64,000 nucleotides of DNA from Microbacterium sediminis (GCF_004564075.1 NZ_CP038256.1:2108001-2172000); one strand, 5' to 3'; shown: positions 44,070 through 53,088, counted from the stretch's first letter. Translations and numbers: made by a program. Notes: a model not told the origin generated them from the letters alone.

Positions 44070-44537
44070 GTGAACTCGCGCTCTCTCGCGTCCCTCGCAC
44101 TGGGCGGCCTCGTCGTGCTCGGCACGGCCGGCTGTGCCGCCATCACGCATCAGGCGACCACCATCCAGTACTCCCCCGCCGACGGCGTGAACATCCCGGT
44201 CGGCGACGATTCGCCGGTCGAGATCCTCAACACCCTGATCGTCGCGAACGAGGACGGCACCGACGGCAACCTCGTCGCCGCCTTCGTCAACAAGACCGAC
44301 GAGCCCGTCACCGTCACGCTGTCGTGGAACGGCGGCGGCGCCGAGGTCGACGTGCCGGCCGACGAGACGCTGAGCCTGGGCGGCGAGGACGACCCCGTGC
44401 TGCTCGAGGGCATCGACACCCCGGCCGGCGCGACCCTGCCGATCGCGTTCTCGACCGGCGGCGAGCCCGTCCAGGCCGAGGTCCAGGTGTTCGACGAGGA
44501 GCTGGGATACCTCGAGGGCCTCGCTCCCTCGGAGTGA
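44070..44537 (+). CDS. Predicted lipoprotein, LpqE-like
   Basis: 155 residues from GTG 44070, with GGAGG five bases upstream. The signal peptide ends LGTAGC (Cys22), so the protein is lipidated and exported. The mature part (ATTIQYSPADGVNIPVGDD, then beta-strand-rich sequence) resembles actinobacterial LpqE-like lipoproteins, which have an immunoglobulin-like fold distantly related to copper chaperones. No Met/His copper-binding cluster is visible. Function unknown. Confidence 0.75.
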   Translation: MNSRSLASLALGGLVVLGTAGCAAITHQATTIQYSPADGVNIPVGDDSPVEILNTLIVANEDGTDGNLVAAFVNKTDEPVTVTLSWNGGGAEVDVPADETLSLGGEDDPVLLEGIDTPAGATLPIAFSTGGEPVQAEVQVFDEELGYLEGLAPSE

Positions 44538-44547
44538 CCCGTCGCAT

Positions 44548-44589
44548 CGAGAAAGGCGCCCACCGCGGAACGCGGGGGCGCCTTTCTCG
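44548..44589. terminator. Bidirectional terminator between the lipoprotein gene and regX3
   Basis: CGAGAAAGGCGCC at 44548-44560 pairs perfectly with GGCGCCTTTCTCG at 44577-44589; the arms end in A/T-rich tracts on both strands. Confidence 0.8.
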
Positions 44590-44601
44590 TACCCGATGGG
44601 A

Positions 44602-45288
44602 TCAGAGCGCCTCGAAGCGGTAGCCGAGACCGCGCACGGTGACGAGCATGACCGGCTCGCTCGGGTGCTCCTCGATGCGCGAGCGGATGCGCTTGATGTG
44701 CACGTCGAGCGTCTTGGTGTCGCCGAAGTAGTCGCTGCCCCAGACCCGGTCGATGAGCTGACCGCGGGTGAGCACGCGGCCGGCGTTGCGCATGAGCACC
44801 TCGAGCAGCTCGAACTCCTTCAGCGGCATGCTGATCGGCTCGCCGTCGACCGCGACCGTGTGGCGATCGATGTCGAGGGTCACCCGGCCGCCCTGCAGCA
44901 CACGCTCCTCCAGCTCGGCCTCGTCCTGCTGCGCGCGGCGCAGCACCGCGCGCATGCGGGCCAGCAGCTCGCGCGCGGAGTACGGCTTGGTCACGTAGTC
45001 GTCGGCGCCCAGCTCCAGGCCCACGACGATGTCGATCTCGCTGTCCTTGGCGGTGAGCATGATGATCGGCACGCTCGAGGTGGTGCGCACCTGCCGGCAG
45101 ACCTCGGTGCCCGGCATGCCGGGCAGCATGAGGTCGAGCAGCAGGATGTCGGCGCCTCGCTCGCGGAACGCGATCAGGGCCGCGTCACCGTCTTCGGCGA
45201 TCTCGACGTCGAACCCCTCTCTGCGCAGCAGGTACGCGAGCGGGTCGGCGAGGTCGGGTTCGTCTTCGACGAGGAGCACGCGGGTCAT
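44602..45288 (-). CDS. regX3: Two-component response regulator RegX3 (phosphate)
   Basis: 228 residues, OmpR/PhoB family. The receiver has the acidic pair in VEDE (8-10), phospho-acceptor Asp52 in LLLDLMLPG and Lys near 102 in YVTKPYSA; the winged helix begins near 130 and ends VMLVTVRGLGYRFEAL. Together with SenX3 it forms the actinobacterial phosphate-starvation system, equivalent to PhoP-PhoR. Its start overlaps the senX3 stop by four bases. PHO-box-like direct repeats occur before phoU and pstS in this window. Confidence 0.92.
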   Translation of the reverse strand: MTRVLLVEDEPDLADPLAYLLRREGFDVEIAEDGDAALIAFRERGADILLLDLMLPGMPGTEVCRQVRTTSSVPIIMLTAKDSEIDIVVGLELGADDYVTKPYSARELLARMRAVLRRAQQDEAELEERVLQGGRVTLDIDRHTVAVDGEPISMPLKEFELLEVLMRNAGRVLTRGQLIDRVWGSDYFGDTKTLDVHIKRIRSRIEEHPSEPVMLVTVRGLGYRFEAL

Positions 45289-46481
45289 GCTTTCTCCTTC
45301 TTGAGGGAACGGGCCGCCTTGCGGGCGGAGCTCTTGGGGCGACGCTCGGGCTCGCGCACGGGCGCCTCGATGCGGGGCAGGCGGATGGTGAAGGTCGAGC
45401 CGCGATCGGGCTGCGACCAGAGCTTGACCTCGCCGCCGTGGCGGTAGACCGCGTGCTTCACGATCGACAGGCCCAGGCCGGTGCCGCCGGTGCGGCGGGA
45501 GCGGGCCTGATCGGCGCGGTAGAAGCGCTCGAAGACGCGCTCCTGGTCGGCCTCCGAGATGCCGATCCCCTGGTCGGTGACCGCGATGTCGACGGCCTCG
45601 CCGTCGCCGCGCACGCCGATCCCGACGCGGGAGTTTCGGGGCGAGTAGGCGATCGCGTTGGCGATGAGGTTGCCGACCGCCTCGATGAGGATCTGCGCGT
45701 CGCCGCGCACGTACAGCCCGCGATCGCCGCCGCGGACGAGCTCGACGCCCTCCGAGTCGGCCTGGACGGCGTTCGACTCGATCGCGGCGGTGACGACCTC
45801 GTCGATCGCCACGTCGCCGAAGGTGGTCAGCTCGTCGGTCGCCTGCAGGCGCGAGAGGTGCATGATGCGACCCGTGAGCTGCCCCAGCCGCTCGGCCTCC
45901 GCCGAGATGCGCGAGGCGAACCGGCGCACCTCCTCGGGCTCGTCGGCGGCCGTGTCGATCGCCTCCGCCAGCAGCGTGATGGCGCCCACCGGCGTCTTCA
46001 GCTCGTGGCTCGTGTTCGAGATGAAGTCCTGGCGCATCTGCTGCAGCCGCTCCTGCTCGGTGAGGTCGCGCGCGATGAGCAGGAACCACCGCTCGGTCAG
46101 GCGCGAGATCCGGGCGGAGATGAGCCGCTCCTGGCCCTTGAGCTTGCCGGTCGGCAGGCGCATCGACTCGTGGGCGGTGCCCGCTCCCCGGGCCACCTTG
46201 AGCAGGTCGCGCAGCCCGGGGTACTCGAGCGGGCGGCCCGGCACGAAGCCGAGCGAGTCGGCCGCGTGCGAGATCTCGAGCACGGTGCCGGAGGAGTCGA
46301 CGACGGCGGCGGGCTCGTCGAGGGCGGCGAGCACGGCGCTCACCCCCGTCGGCAGCGCGTCGCTGTTCTCGCGCAGGATCCGCTCGCGCGCGCGCACGGC
46401 GACGACCAGCAGGAGGGTGATGCCGACCCCGATGAGCGCCCCCAGGAGCAGGGCGAGCAGCACGAGCTGCGTGGAGTCCAT
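45285..46481 (-). CDS. senX3: Two-component sensor histidine kinase SenX3
   Basis: 398 residues. One N-terminal membrane segment (about 5-29) is followed by a PAS-like domain (40-140), the dimerisation/phospho-acceptor box SNTSHELKTP with His159, and the ATPase domain with N-box NLIANAIAYSPR, DQGIGI and GTGLGLSIVKH. SenX3 phosphorylates RegX3; PhoU and Pst normally modulate it. The C-terminal tail is basic (RRPKSSARKAARSLKKEKA). Divergent to phoU with a PHO-like repeat between. Confidence 0.92.
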   Translation of the reverse strand: MDSTQLVLLALLLGALIGVGITLLLVVAVRARERILRENSDALPTGVSAVLAALDEPAAVVDSSGTVLEISHAADSLGFVPGRPLEYPGLRDLLKVARGAGTAHESMRLPTGKLKGQERLISARISRLTERWFLLIARDLTEQERLQQMRQDFISNTSHELKTPVGAITLLAEAIDTAADEPEEVRRFASRISAEAERLGQLTGRIMHLSRLQATDELTTFGDVAIDEVVTAAIESNAVQADSEGVELVRGGDRGLYVRGDAQILIEAVGNLIANAIAYSPRNSRVGIGVRGDGEAVDIAVTDQGIGISEADQERVFERFYRADQARSRRTGGTGLGLSIVKHAVYRHGGEVKLWSQPDRGSTFTIRLPRIEAPVREPERRPKSSARKAARSLKKEKA

Positions 46482-46512
46482 GCCATCAGCGTAGAACGGC
46501 CCGGATCGTGCC

Positions 46513-46530
46513 GTTCACCGGATGTGCACC
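46513..46530. promoter_or_regulatory. PHO-box-like direct repeat between senX3 and phoU
   Basis: GTTCACC at 46513-46519 and GTGCACC at 46524-46530 are spaced 11 bases start to start, the periodicity of PhoP/RegX3 direct-repeat units. Confidence 0.5.
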
Positions 46531-46665
46531 TTCTCGGGGATGCGCGGACGAGTGTTCCGAGCCGCGTCACCATCCGTTAACCTTCGCTGACCAGACTCGA
46601 GCCGACCGCGTGCACGAGTATCGTTGCGCGCGCAGATGCATGCGCCCATGAAAGGTCACCCACCG

Positions 46666-47328
46666 ATGCGCGAAGTCTTCCACCAGTCGCTTGAAGAGGT
46701 GCAGTCCCGGCTCGTCGAGATCAGCGAGCTCGTCACCGTCGCGATCGACAAGGCCACCAAGGCCTTCGGCACGAGCGATGTCGCCCTAGCCGAGGAGGTC
46801 ATCGCCGGCGACTCGGTGATCGACGAGAAGTCGGTCGAGCTCGACGAGCTCGCCATCGAGATCCTCGCGATGCAGCAGCCGGTCGCCCGCGACCTGCGCA
46901 TCGTCGTCGCGGCACTGCGCACGAGCGCGTCGCTCGAGCGCATGGGCGATCTCGCCGAGCACATCGCCCAGCTCGCGCGCATGCGCTACCCGGAGCGCGC
47001 CATCCCAAAGGGCTTCAAGAGCACCTTCGAGCAGATGGGCAAGCAGGACGTCGAGATCGCCCGCCAGCTCACCGAGCTGCTGCGCACGCAGGACGTCGCG
47101 ATCGCCGATGCGATCCGCAACGCCGACGACGAGGTCGACGAGCTGCACGCCTCGGTCTTCGAGAAGGTGCTCGGCGCGCAGACCGCCGCCGACGCCGCGG
47201 CCGTCGTCGACGCGACCCTCGCCAGCCGCTACCACGAGCGCTTCGCCGACCACGCGGTGGGCGTGGCCAAGAAGATGGTCTACCTCGCGACCGGCGACTG
47301 GATCGGCCCGGGCGAGTCCGAGCACTGA
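46666..47328 (+). CDS. phoU: Phosphate signalling protein PhoU
   Basis: 220 residues from ATG 46666 (MREVFHQSLEEVQ); earlier in-frame ATGs at 46624 and 46648 lack support. Two PhoU helical bundles carry the metal-binding ExxxD-type motifs (ASLERMGDLAEHIAQLAR and ASRYHERFADHAVGVAKK). PhoU links the Pst transporter to the SenX3 kinase and represses the response when phosphate is plentiful. Divergent from senX3-regX3 and 11 kb from pstSCAB. Confidence 0.93.
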   Translation: MREVFHQSLEEVQSRLVEISELVTVAIDKATKAFGTSDVALAEEVIAGDSVIDEKSVELDELAIEILAMQQPVARDLRIVVAALRTSASLERMGDLAEHIAQLARMRYPERAIPKGFKSTFEQMGKQDVEIARQLTELLRTQDVAIADAIRNADDEVDELHASVFEKVLGAQTAADAAAVVDATLASRYHERFADHAVGVAKKMVYLATGDWIGPGESEH

Positions 47329-47343
47329 TCCCCGCTCACGCGA

Positions 47344-47377
47344 AAGGCGCCGCTCCCCCTGACGGGAGCGGCGCCTT
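47344..47377. terminator. Bidirectional terminator between phoU and gpmA
   Basis: AAGGCGCCGCTCCC at 47344-47357 pairs perfectly with GGGAGCGGCGCCTT at 47364-47377 across a 6-base loop, in the convergent gap. Confidence 0.85.
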
Positions 47378-47389
47378 CTGCGTGTGGCC

Positions 47390-48133
47390 TTACTTCTTGC
47401 CCTGCGCGGCGACCGCGGCGGCGCCGGCGGCGGCGGCCTCGGGGTCGAGGTAGCGGCCGGGACCGGTGGGGCGCATGTCGTCGTCGAGCTCGTAGACGAG
47501 CGGGATGCCGGTGGGGATGTTCAGCCCCGCGATGTCGTCGTCGCTGATCCCGTCGAGGTGCTTCACGAGCGCGCGCAGCGAGTTGCCGTGGGCGGCGACC
47601 ATGACCGTCTTGCCGGAGCGGAGGTCGGGCACGATCTCGGCCTCCCAGTACGGCAGCAGGCGGTCGATCACGAGCTTGAGCGACTCGGTCTGCGGCAGCT
47701 CGCCGTCGATGCCGACGTAGCGGGGGTCATCGGTCTGGGCGTACTCGTTGCCCGGGTCGATCGCGGGCGGCGGCACGTCGAACGAGCGGCGCCAGGTCAT
47801 GAACTGCTCCTCGCCGAACTCGTCGCGGATCTGTGCCTTGTCCTTGCCCTGCAGGGCGCCGTAGTGACGCTCGTTGAGACGCCACGAGCGGGTGACGGGG
47901 ATCCACAGGCGGTCGGCCGCGTCGAGGGCGATGTCGGCGGTCTGGATCGCGCGGCTGAGCACGGAGGTGTGCAGGATGTCCGGCAGCACGCCCTGCTCCC
48001 GCAGCAGCTCGCCGCCCCGCTTGGCCTCCGCCTTGCCCGTCTCGGTCAGGCGGACGTCCACCCACCCGGTGAAGAGGTTCTTCTCGTTCCATTCGCTCTG
48101 CCCGTGGCGGAGCAGGATCAGCGTGTGCGTCAT
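47390..48133 (-). CDS. gpmA: 2,3-bisphosphoglycerate-dependent phosphoglycerate mutase
   Basis: 247 residues. Glycolytic enzyme interconverting 3- and 2-phosphoglycerate. The phospho-histidine motif [10 protein letters not shown] starts near residue 6, with the second catalytic His in [14 protein letters not shown]. The family-wide segment [13 protein letters not shown] is present. Start ATG 48133 is chosen because the upstream in-frame ATG (48142) is part of a TAGCAT -10 box seven bases before it (leaderless). Confidence 0.95.
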   Translation of the reverse strand: MTHTLILLRHGQSEWNEKNLFTGWVDVRLTETGKAEAKRGGELLREQGVLPDILHTSVLSRAIQTADIALDAADRLWIPVTRSWRLNERHYGALQGKDKAQIRDEFGEEQFMTWRRSFDVPPPAIDPGNEYAQTDDPRYVGIDGELPQTESLKLVIDRLLPYWEAEIVPDLRSGKTVMVAAHGNSLRALVKHLDGISDDDIAGLNIPTGIPLVYELDDDMRPTGPGRYLDPEAAAAGAAAVAAQGKK

Positions 48134-48140
48134 GCTGCCC

Positions 48141-48146
48141 ATGCTA
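48141..48146 (-). promoter_or_regulatory. -10 box TAGCAT of leaderless gpmA promoter
   Basis: TAGCAT on the minus strand, seven bases, then the ATG at 48133. Confidence 0.5.
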
Positions 48147-48205
48147 GAGCGGATCGCGCGCGCGATTGTCGGCATCCTCTCGATCGGGCGCGAGAGGATG
48201 AAGGC

Positions 48206-49039
48206 ATGCAGGGCGGGCGCGCGGGTCGAGTCGTCGGCCGCCCCACCCGAGGCACCACCGGCACGAATCGCCTGCGCCGCGTGGACCGCTGGATCGCACA
48301 GCTGCCGGCCCTGCGCGCGGCCCGCGATCCGCTCGTCGTCGACCTCGGCTTCGGCGCGAACGGGGTCACCACCCTCGAGCTCGAGGACCGCCTGCGCCGC
48401 GCGCGGCCGGGCGTGGACGTGCTCGGGCTCGAGATCGATCCCGATCGCGTCGAGGTGGCCGACGCGCAGCTGGCGGCGGTGCGCCGGGCCGAGCTGCGCT
48501 TCTCGCCGGAGGCGCGTGTGTCGTTCGCGCGGGGCGGGTTCGAGGTCCCGTCGCCGCGCCGGCCCACGGTGATCCGCGCCTTCAACGTGCTGCGGCAGTA
48601 CGACGAGGCCGACGTGCCGGACGCGTGGGCCCGCATGTGCGCGCGGCTCGCCCCCGGCGGCGTGCTCGTCGAGGGCACGTGCGACGAGATCGGGCGCGTG
48701 TCGTCGTGGATCGACGTCGACGCCGATGCCCGGCCGCTGCGCTTCACCATCTCACTGCGGCTGCGGGGACTCGAGCGCCCGTCGATCGTGGCCGAGCGCC
48801 TGCCGAAGGCGCTCATCCACCGCAACGTGCCGGGCGAGCGGGTGCACGCCTGGCTCACCGCCCTCGACGACGAGTGGGAGCGCGCCGCCGGGCACGCCGT
48901 CTGGGGCCCGGAGCAGCGGTGGCTGGCGATGATCGCCGCCCTGCGAGCCGCGGGATGGCCGATCGAGGGCGGACGCACGCGCTGGCGCCTGGGCGAGCTG
49001 ACCGTGCCGTGGAGCGCCGTCGCGCCCCTTCCGGCCTGA
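48206..49039 (+). CDS. SAM-dependent methyltransferase, class I
   Basis: 277 residues from ATG 48206, preceded by [27 protein letters not shown] (about 43-58) is the glycine-rich SAM-binding motif [17 protein letters not shown] (near 70) holds the acidic motif II residue, and [14 protein letters not shown] (near 120) takes the place of motif IV. The substrate is unknown. The stop TGA directly abuts the first palindromic repeat (49039-49092), which may serve as terminator. Confidence 0.75.
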   Translation: MQGGRAGRVVGRPTRGTTGTNRLRRVDRWIAQLPALRAARDPLVVDLGFGANGVTTLELEDRLRRARPGVDVLGLEIDPDRVEVADAQLAAVRRAELRFSPEARVSFARGGFEVPSPRRPTVIRAFNVLRQYDEADVPDAWARMCARLAPGGVLVEGTCDEIGRVSSWIDVDADARPLRFTISLRLRGLERPSIVAERLPKALIHRNVPGERVHAWLTALDDEWERAAGHAVWGPEQRWLAMIAALRAAGWPIEGGRTRWRLGELTVPWSAVAPLPA

Positions 49040-49092
49040 AGGTATGAGAAACGGCGGCTTCGCGCCGTCAGAACCGCCAGATCTCATACCTT
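49039..49092. repeat. Palindromic repeat element, copy 1 (shared 3' end of methyltransferase and DUF559 genes)
   Basis: Outer arms AAGGTATGAGA (49039-49049) and TCTCATACCTT (49082-49092) are perfect, and inner GGCGG/CCGCC extends the stem. The DUF559 stop codon lies in one arm. The same outer sequence recurs at 50156-50211. Confidence 0.85.
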
Positions 49093-50100
49093 TCGGGACT
49101 CCTGGCGGCGGATCGCCGCGCGCACCCGCGCGACGATCCGGGCCTCCGAGGTGACGGGATCGCGGAAGTCGGCGGCCGTGAACCGCACGATGTCCCACCC
49201 GAGATCGCGCAGCCATTCGCCCTTGGCGATGTCGCGCTCGAACTGCCTCTGCGCGCGGTGCCCGGCTCCGTCGTACTCGATCCCCACCCGCACTCGCGGG
49301 TACGCGAGATCGAGGCAGGCGACGAACGCGCCGTCGGGCGCGACGACGTCGTAATCAAGGCTCGGCTCCGGCAAGCCGCCGTCCACCAGAACCAGCCGCA
49401 CCCGCGTCTCGGAGGGGGACGATGCGCCCGTGCGCGCCCGGTCCAGCGCCCGACGCAGCCTCTCGGCCCCTCGGCGCCGGCCGATCGCCGCCGCCAGCTG
49501 CTCCCGGGTCGCGAAGGCGGGTCGCTCGGGCGGCCGGAATCCGCCCGGGTGCCGCGGGATGCGCAGCAGGTGGTCGGCCGCGACGACGAGGTCCCGCTCC
49601 GACAGCCGGGCGCCGAGCATCGCCCAGGTCGACACGGGATCGGTGACCCGGAGCCCGTCGACCTCGACGACGGGCGCGAGCGCCGGATCGATGTGGATGC
49701 CGCGCACGTTCGCCCGTCGCACCACCGAGCGCGGCTTGTGGACGGCGACTACGAGCGGGGCCAGATCGGGTGGCCCGGCGGAGCCGCGTTCGCGCGGGAG
49801 CGAATGAGAGAACGCCGGCAGGGGGATGCCGTGGATCACCGCGGCGGTCACCCCCGCGAAGAAGGCGTGCGGCGCCAGGACGGTCGCGAGCTCGCGCGCC
49901 CGTGCGAGCACCCGCTCCCGCTCCCGCGCCGCCGGCGGAAGCTCCTCGCCCGGAGCCGCGGCGCTGAGCGAGCGCGCGCCGTGCGCGGTCGAGATCAGGT
50001 CCGCGCCGCGCAGCCGAGCGCGGCTCACCCCCTCCGCGCGGGCGTGCGCGACCGCGAAGCTCTGGCCCAAGCCGGGCGGCAGCTCGCCTCTGGTCCGCAT
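49084..50100 (-). CDS. DUF559 (Vsr-like endonuclease fold) protein with AbiEi-like N-terminal part
   Basis: 338 residues. The N terminus has a winged-helix-like region and a middle part reminiscent of AbiEi antitoxin-type proteins (HAFFAGVTAAVIHGIPLP, near 77). The C terminus is a DUF559 domain: RVGIEYDGAGHRAQRQFERD, then LGWDIVRFTAADFRDP, matching the restriction-endonuclease-like fold with its Glu/Asp residues. Proteins of this layout are common single genes in Microbacteriaceae; function is unproven. The final residues K-V-stop are encoded by a palindromic repeat arm, and a second copy lies upstream of the start. Confidence 0.72.
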   Translation of the reverse strand: MRTRGELPPGLGQSFAVAHARAEGVSRARLRGADLISTAHGARSLSAAAPGEELPPAARERERVLARARELATVLAPHAFFAGVTAAVIHGIPLPAFSHSLPRERGSAGPPDLAPLVVAVHKPRSVVRRANVRGIHIDPALAPVVEVDGLRVTDPVSTWAMLGARLSERDLVVAADHLLRIPRHPGGFRPPERPAFATREQLAAAIGRRRGAERLRRALDRARTGASSPSETRVRLVLVDGGLPEPSLDYDVVAPDGAFVACLDLAYPRVRVGIEYDGAGHRAQRQFERDIAKGEWLRDLGWDIVRFTAADFRDPVTSEARIVARVRAAIRRQESRKV

Positions 50101-50155
50101 GCCCGGAGTCTGCCCAACCCGCGCTCGCCCCGGCGCGAACTCTCCACAGCCGCCG

Positions 50156-50211
50156 AAAGGTATGAGAAACGGTGGTTATCCGGGATCGAAACCGCCAGAT
50201 CTCATACCTTT
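50156..50211. repeat. Palindromic repeat element, copy 2 (upstream of the DUF559 gene)
   Basis: Outer arms AAAGGTATGAGA (50156-50167) and TCTCATACCTTT (50200-50211) are perfect 12-bp complements; AAACGG and ACCGCCAGA flanking the loop are also shared with copy 1, while the loop differs. Confidence 0.85.
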
Positions 50212-50241
50212 GCGGAACGTCGCGGGTCGCGGCGCACCGGG

Positions 50242-51348
50242 TCAGACGCGGGGGATCGCGCGGGCGGCGTCGGCGCGCGGCTCGCCGGCGGCCACGAGCA
50301 GGTCGACCACGAGCGGGCGCAGCGAGGCGACGACGTTCTGATCGCCCAGGCGTGCCCGCGGCAGCAGCGCCGCGGGGTCGAGCGTCGCCGCGATCGCCCG
50401 CAGCGCCTCGCGCGCCTCGGGCTCGCGGCCGGCGTCCTCGGCCGCCGCGGCCACGAGCGCGGCGGACCGCTGCACCCCAGCCACGACGTCGGCGAGCTCC
50501 GGCCGCTCCTCGCCGTCGTCGACGGCGTAGTGCACGCGCCGCGCGACGACCCGCAGATTGCGGGCGGCGAGGTCCATGGCGTCCTGCATGCGGGCGAGCC
50601 GGGCGAGCTCCTGCCTGCGGCCCTGCAGGAACGGCGACATGCGCGAGATCGCCTGACCCGACTCGATCGCCGCCGCCCACACCTGCATCGGACCGTGCAG
50701 ATCGCGCGCCCGCGACAGCCCGCGCTCGGCGCGCAGCCGATCGCCCCGCCGCAGCCCCTGCGCCACCCGCGCGATCGCGTGGTCGAACTCGTCGAACACC
50801 GTTCGGGCGTCGCGCAGCACGGCGCGCATCGGATTGCGCGGCAGCAGCGCGGTCACGAGCAGCGCGAACGCGCCGCCGATCGCGCCGTCCAGCAGCCGCT
50901 CGCCCGGGAAGTCGCCGATCGGGAGCATGAACGCGATCGCCGTCTGCACGGCCGCCGAGATGGGGAACTGCGGCGACGGCGAGAGGAACCGCGCCACGGT
51001 GAGCGTGATCGCCATCGCCACGGCCAGCTGCCACCACCCGGGCCGGGTGACCAGCAGCAGCACCTCGGCGATCGCGATGCCGGTGAGCATGCCCGCCACC
51101 GTCTGCAGCACCTTCGACGGCCGCGCGTCGCGCAGCAGCCCCAGGCTCGAGATCGTCACGGTCGCGGCCAGCAGCGGCCGCTCGTGCCCCAGCACGACCC
51201 GCGCCACCACGAACGCGAGCGTCACCGCCACGACGATCTGCACGATCGCCACCCACGAGTCGCGCAGCCGCAGCAGGCCGACGCGGGGGCGGTACCCGGC
51301 GTGCCACTTCGCGGGCACCACCTGGGTGAGCGGATCGGTCTCAGGCAC
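50242..51348 (-). CDS. FUSC-family (aromatic acid exporter-like) membrane protein
   Basis: 368 residues from GTG 51348. About six N-terminal helices (25-180) with the FUSC pattern SWVAIVQIVVAVTLAFVVAR and AAVQTAIAFMLP, followed by a long cytoplasmic helical domain (180-365). FUSC proteins are linked to efflux of aromatic acids; the cargo here is unknown. A TAGCCT -10 box stands six bases before the start (leaderless). Confidence 0.82.
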   Translation of the reverse strand: MPETDPLTQVVPAKWHAGYRPRVGLLRLRDSWVAIVQIVVAVTLAFVVARVVLGHERPLLAATVTISSLGLLRDARPSKVLQTVAGMLTGIAIAEVLLLVTRPGWWQLAVAMAITLTVARFLSPSPQFPISAAVQTAIAFMLPIGDFPGERLLDGAIGGAFALLVTALLPRNPMRAVLRDARTVFDEFDHAIARVAQGLRRGDRLRAERGLSRARDLHGPMQVWAAAIESGQAISRMSPFLQGRRQELARLARMQDAMDLAARNLRVVARRVHYAVDDGEERPELADVVAGVQRSAALVAAAAEDAGREPEAREALRAIAATLDPAALLPRARLGDQNVVASLRPLVVDLLVAAGEPRADAARAIPRV

Positions 51349-51354
51349 GACTCG

Positions 51355-51360
51355 AGGCTA
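51355..51360 (-). promoter_or_regulatory. -10 box TAGCCT of leaderless FUSC gene promoter
   Basis: TAGCCT on the minus strand, six bases, then the GTG start at 51348. Confidence 0.55.
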
Positions 51361-51382
51361 TCGCCGCCCGGTCGGGCACGTG

Positions 51383-52483
51383 TCAGCGGTCGGTCGCGAG
51401 CGGCCGGCGCGACAGGCGCGTGAGGCGCGGCACCTCGGCGGTCGCCCCGGCGTCGGCCGGCACGATGATCTCCTGCGCCGCCGCGATGCGGGTGCCGCCG
51501 GCCTCGACCTCGAGCGCGGCGTCGCCCGGCGTGCGGCGCGAGACGAGCGCGAGGGCGATCGGGCCGAGCTCGTGGTGCAGCGCCGACGAGGTGACGTGAC
51601 CGGCCTCGGCGTCGCCCGCGAGCACCGGCGCACCGGGCTCGGGCAGCACGCTGTCGGAGCCGTCGAGGTGCAGCATCACGAGGCGGCGCGGCGGGTGCCC
51701 GAGGTTGTGCACCTTCGCCACCGTCTCCTGTCCGCGGTAGCAGCCCTTGTTGAGGTGGACGGCCGAGCGCAGCCAGTCGGCCTCGTGCGGGATCGCGCGG
51801 TCGTCGACCTCGCGGCTCCACCGTGGGCGCCACGCTGCCACGCGCAGGGCGTCGGCCGCGATCGTGCCGGCCAGCGGCAGCGCGCGCACCTGCTCGGCCG
51901 CGTCGCGGGGCACGAGCGCCTCGCTCCATGCGCGCTCGGCGCCGGGGTGGGCGGGTGCGACGGCGTACTGCCAGCCGCCCGGGGTCACCGACGCCCACGG
52001 ATCGGTCCACACGATCACCGACCGCGCGCGGACGGCCTCCTCGGCCGCTCCTCCCGGCACCTCGCCGACGACGAGCAGGTCGTCGCGCACGGCGACCTCC
52101 ACGCGCGAGCGGAAGCGCATCATCGTGAGCCACTTCGCCAGCGGCGCGACATCGCCCGCGTCGGCGATGAGCCACGTCGTCGCGCCGTCGTCCACGACGC
52201 CCGCGGCGTGCTCGATCCGGCCCTGCGGGTCGAGGATCAGCAGCTCGGTGCTCTCGCCCGGGGCGAGTGCGACGACCTGCTGCGAGGTGATCGAGTCGAG
52301 CCAGCTGAGCCGGTCCTCGCCCGAGACGGCCACGACGCCGCGGTCGCCCAGGGGCGCGGCGGCCTCGCCCCGCGCGAGTGCCCGCTGCTCGCGGATCGGG
52401 TCGCCGTAGTGGGTGCGCACCCACTCGGGCGCGCCCTCGCCGAGCCCGGCGCGCAGCGGGTCGGGGCGGTCTGCGGCGTCCAT
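51383..52483 (-). CDS. YgfZ/GcvT-like folate-binding protein (Fe-S cluster maintenance)
   Basis: 366 residues. A GcvT-like folate-binding fold with the YgfZ signature NKGCYRGQETVAKVH (near 240), including the conserved Cys. YgfZ proteins use tetrahydrofolate in the repair or assembly of iron-sulfur enzymes. The ATG overlaps the stop of the upstream nitrobindin gene (TGATG). The YgfZ-nitrobindin pair is a recurrent actinobacterial arrangement, suggesting a shared redox or nitric-oxide function (inference). Confidence 0.9.
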   Translation of the reverse strand: MDAADRPDPLRAGLGEGAPEWVRTHYGDPIREQRALARGEAAAPLGDRGVVAVSGEDRLSWLDSITSQQVVALAPGESTELLILDPQGRIEHAAGVVDDGATTWLIADAGDVAPLAKWLTMMRFRSRVEVAVRDDLLVVGEVPGGAAEEAVRARSVIVWTDPWASVTPGGWQYAVAPAHPGAERAWSEALVPRDAAEQVRALPLAGTIAADALRVAAWRPRWSREVDDRAIPHEADWLRSAVHLNKGCYRGQETVAKVHNLGHPPRRLVMLHLDGSDSVLPEPGAPVLAGDAEAGHVTSSALHHELGPIALALVSRRTPGDAALEVEAGGTRIAAAQEIIVPADAGATAEVPRLTRLSRRPLATDR

Positions 52484-53088
52484 CAGTCGACCTTCGCCAG
52501 GCGCGCCGAGGCGTGCGAGCCGAGCTCGCGGCCGAGCGCGGCGATGTCCCACGCCCACAGCAGGTGGCCGTCGACGAGCCCGTACAGTCGGGTCGCCGCC
52601 GCGTAGGGCTTGGTGCTCGCCGAGCGCATCACGGCGTCGGTGCCCAGATCGATGCGCGGCCCCTTCACCTCGCCCACGTACAGCTCGCTGACGCCGTCGG
52701 AGTGGATCAGGGAGACCTCGATGTCGAATCCGCCCGTGGCGTTGCGCAGCGCCTCGACATCGTCGGCGGTGCGGGCCTCGCCGGTCTCGAGCGCCGGCAG
52801 CAGGCCCGGCCCGGCGTCGGTGGGCTGGGCGGGGCGCGCCAGGCGCCAGTAGCCGGTCTCCGCCGTCAGGCGCTGCGACGGCTTGTCGCCGTCGGCCGCG
52901 AGCCACGCGGTCGCGGAGTAGTTGAGGTAGCCGCCGCCGTCATGGCTGAAGCTCACGCGATGAGTGAACTCGCCTTCGTACTTCGTCTCGCCCACGGTGT
53001 AGTCGATGACGCCCGTGCCCTCCCAGACGCCGAGCAGCCAGGAGAGGGGAACGATGTCCGCGGGAAGGTCGGAGGGGATCTCGATCAT
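52483..53088 (-). CDS. FABP-like/nitrobindin-family protein
   Basis: 201 residues. The N-terminal LLGVWEGTGVIDY (near 18-30) gives the GxWxGxG motif of nitrobindins, all-beta haem proteins that bind nitric oxide and isomerise peroxynitrite. The C-terminal His of these proteins may be the one in ELGSHASARL. GGAGGG lies before the ATG. Translationally coupled to the YgfZ-like gene. Haem binding is inferred from the family only. Confidence 0.82.
   Translation of the reverse strand: MIEIPSDLPADIVPLSWLLGVWEGTGVIDYTVGETKYEGEFTHRVSFSHDGGGYLNYSATAWLAADGDKPSQRLTAETGYWRLARPAQPTDAGPGLLPALETGEARTADDVEALRNATGGFDIEVSLIHSDGVSELYVGEVKGPRIDLGTDAVMRSASTKPYAAATRLYGLVDGHLLWAWDIAALGRELGSHASARLAKVD

Noticed and set aside
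46576..46592. Second PHO box candidate GTTAACC...CTGACC upstream of phoU
   Set aside because: The second unit does not match GTTCACC in the 11-base register; only the pair at 46513-46530 is kept.
49084..50100. DUF559 protein as the antitoxin of an AbiE toxin-antitoxin pair
   Set aside because: No AbiEii-type nucleotidyltransferase toxin gene is adjacent; only the weak N-terminal resemblance supports it.
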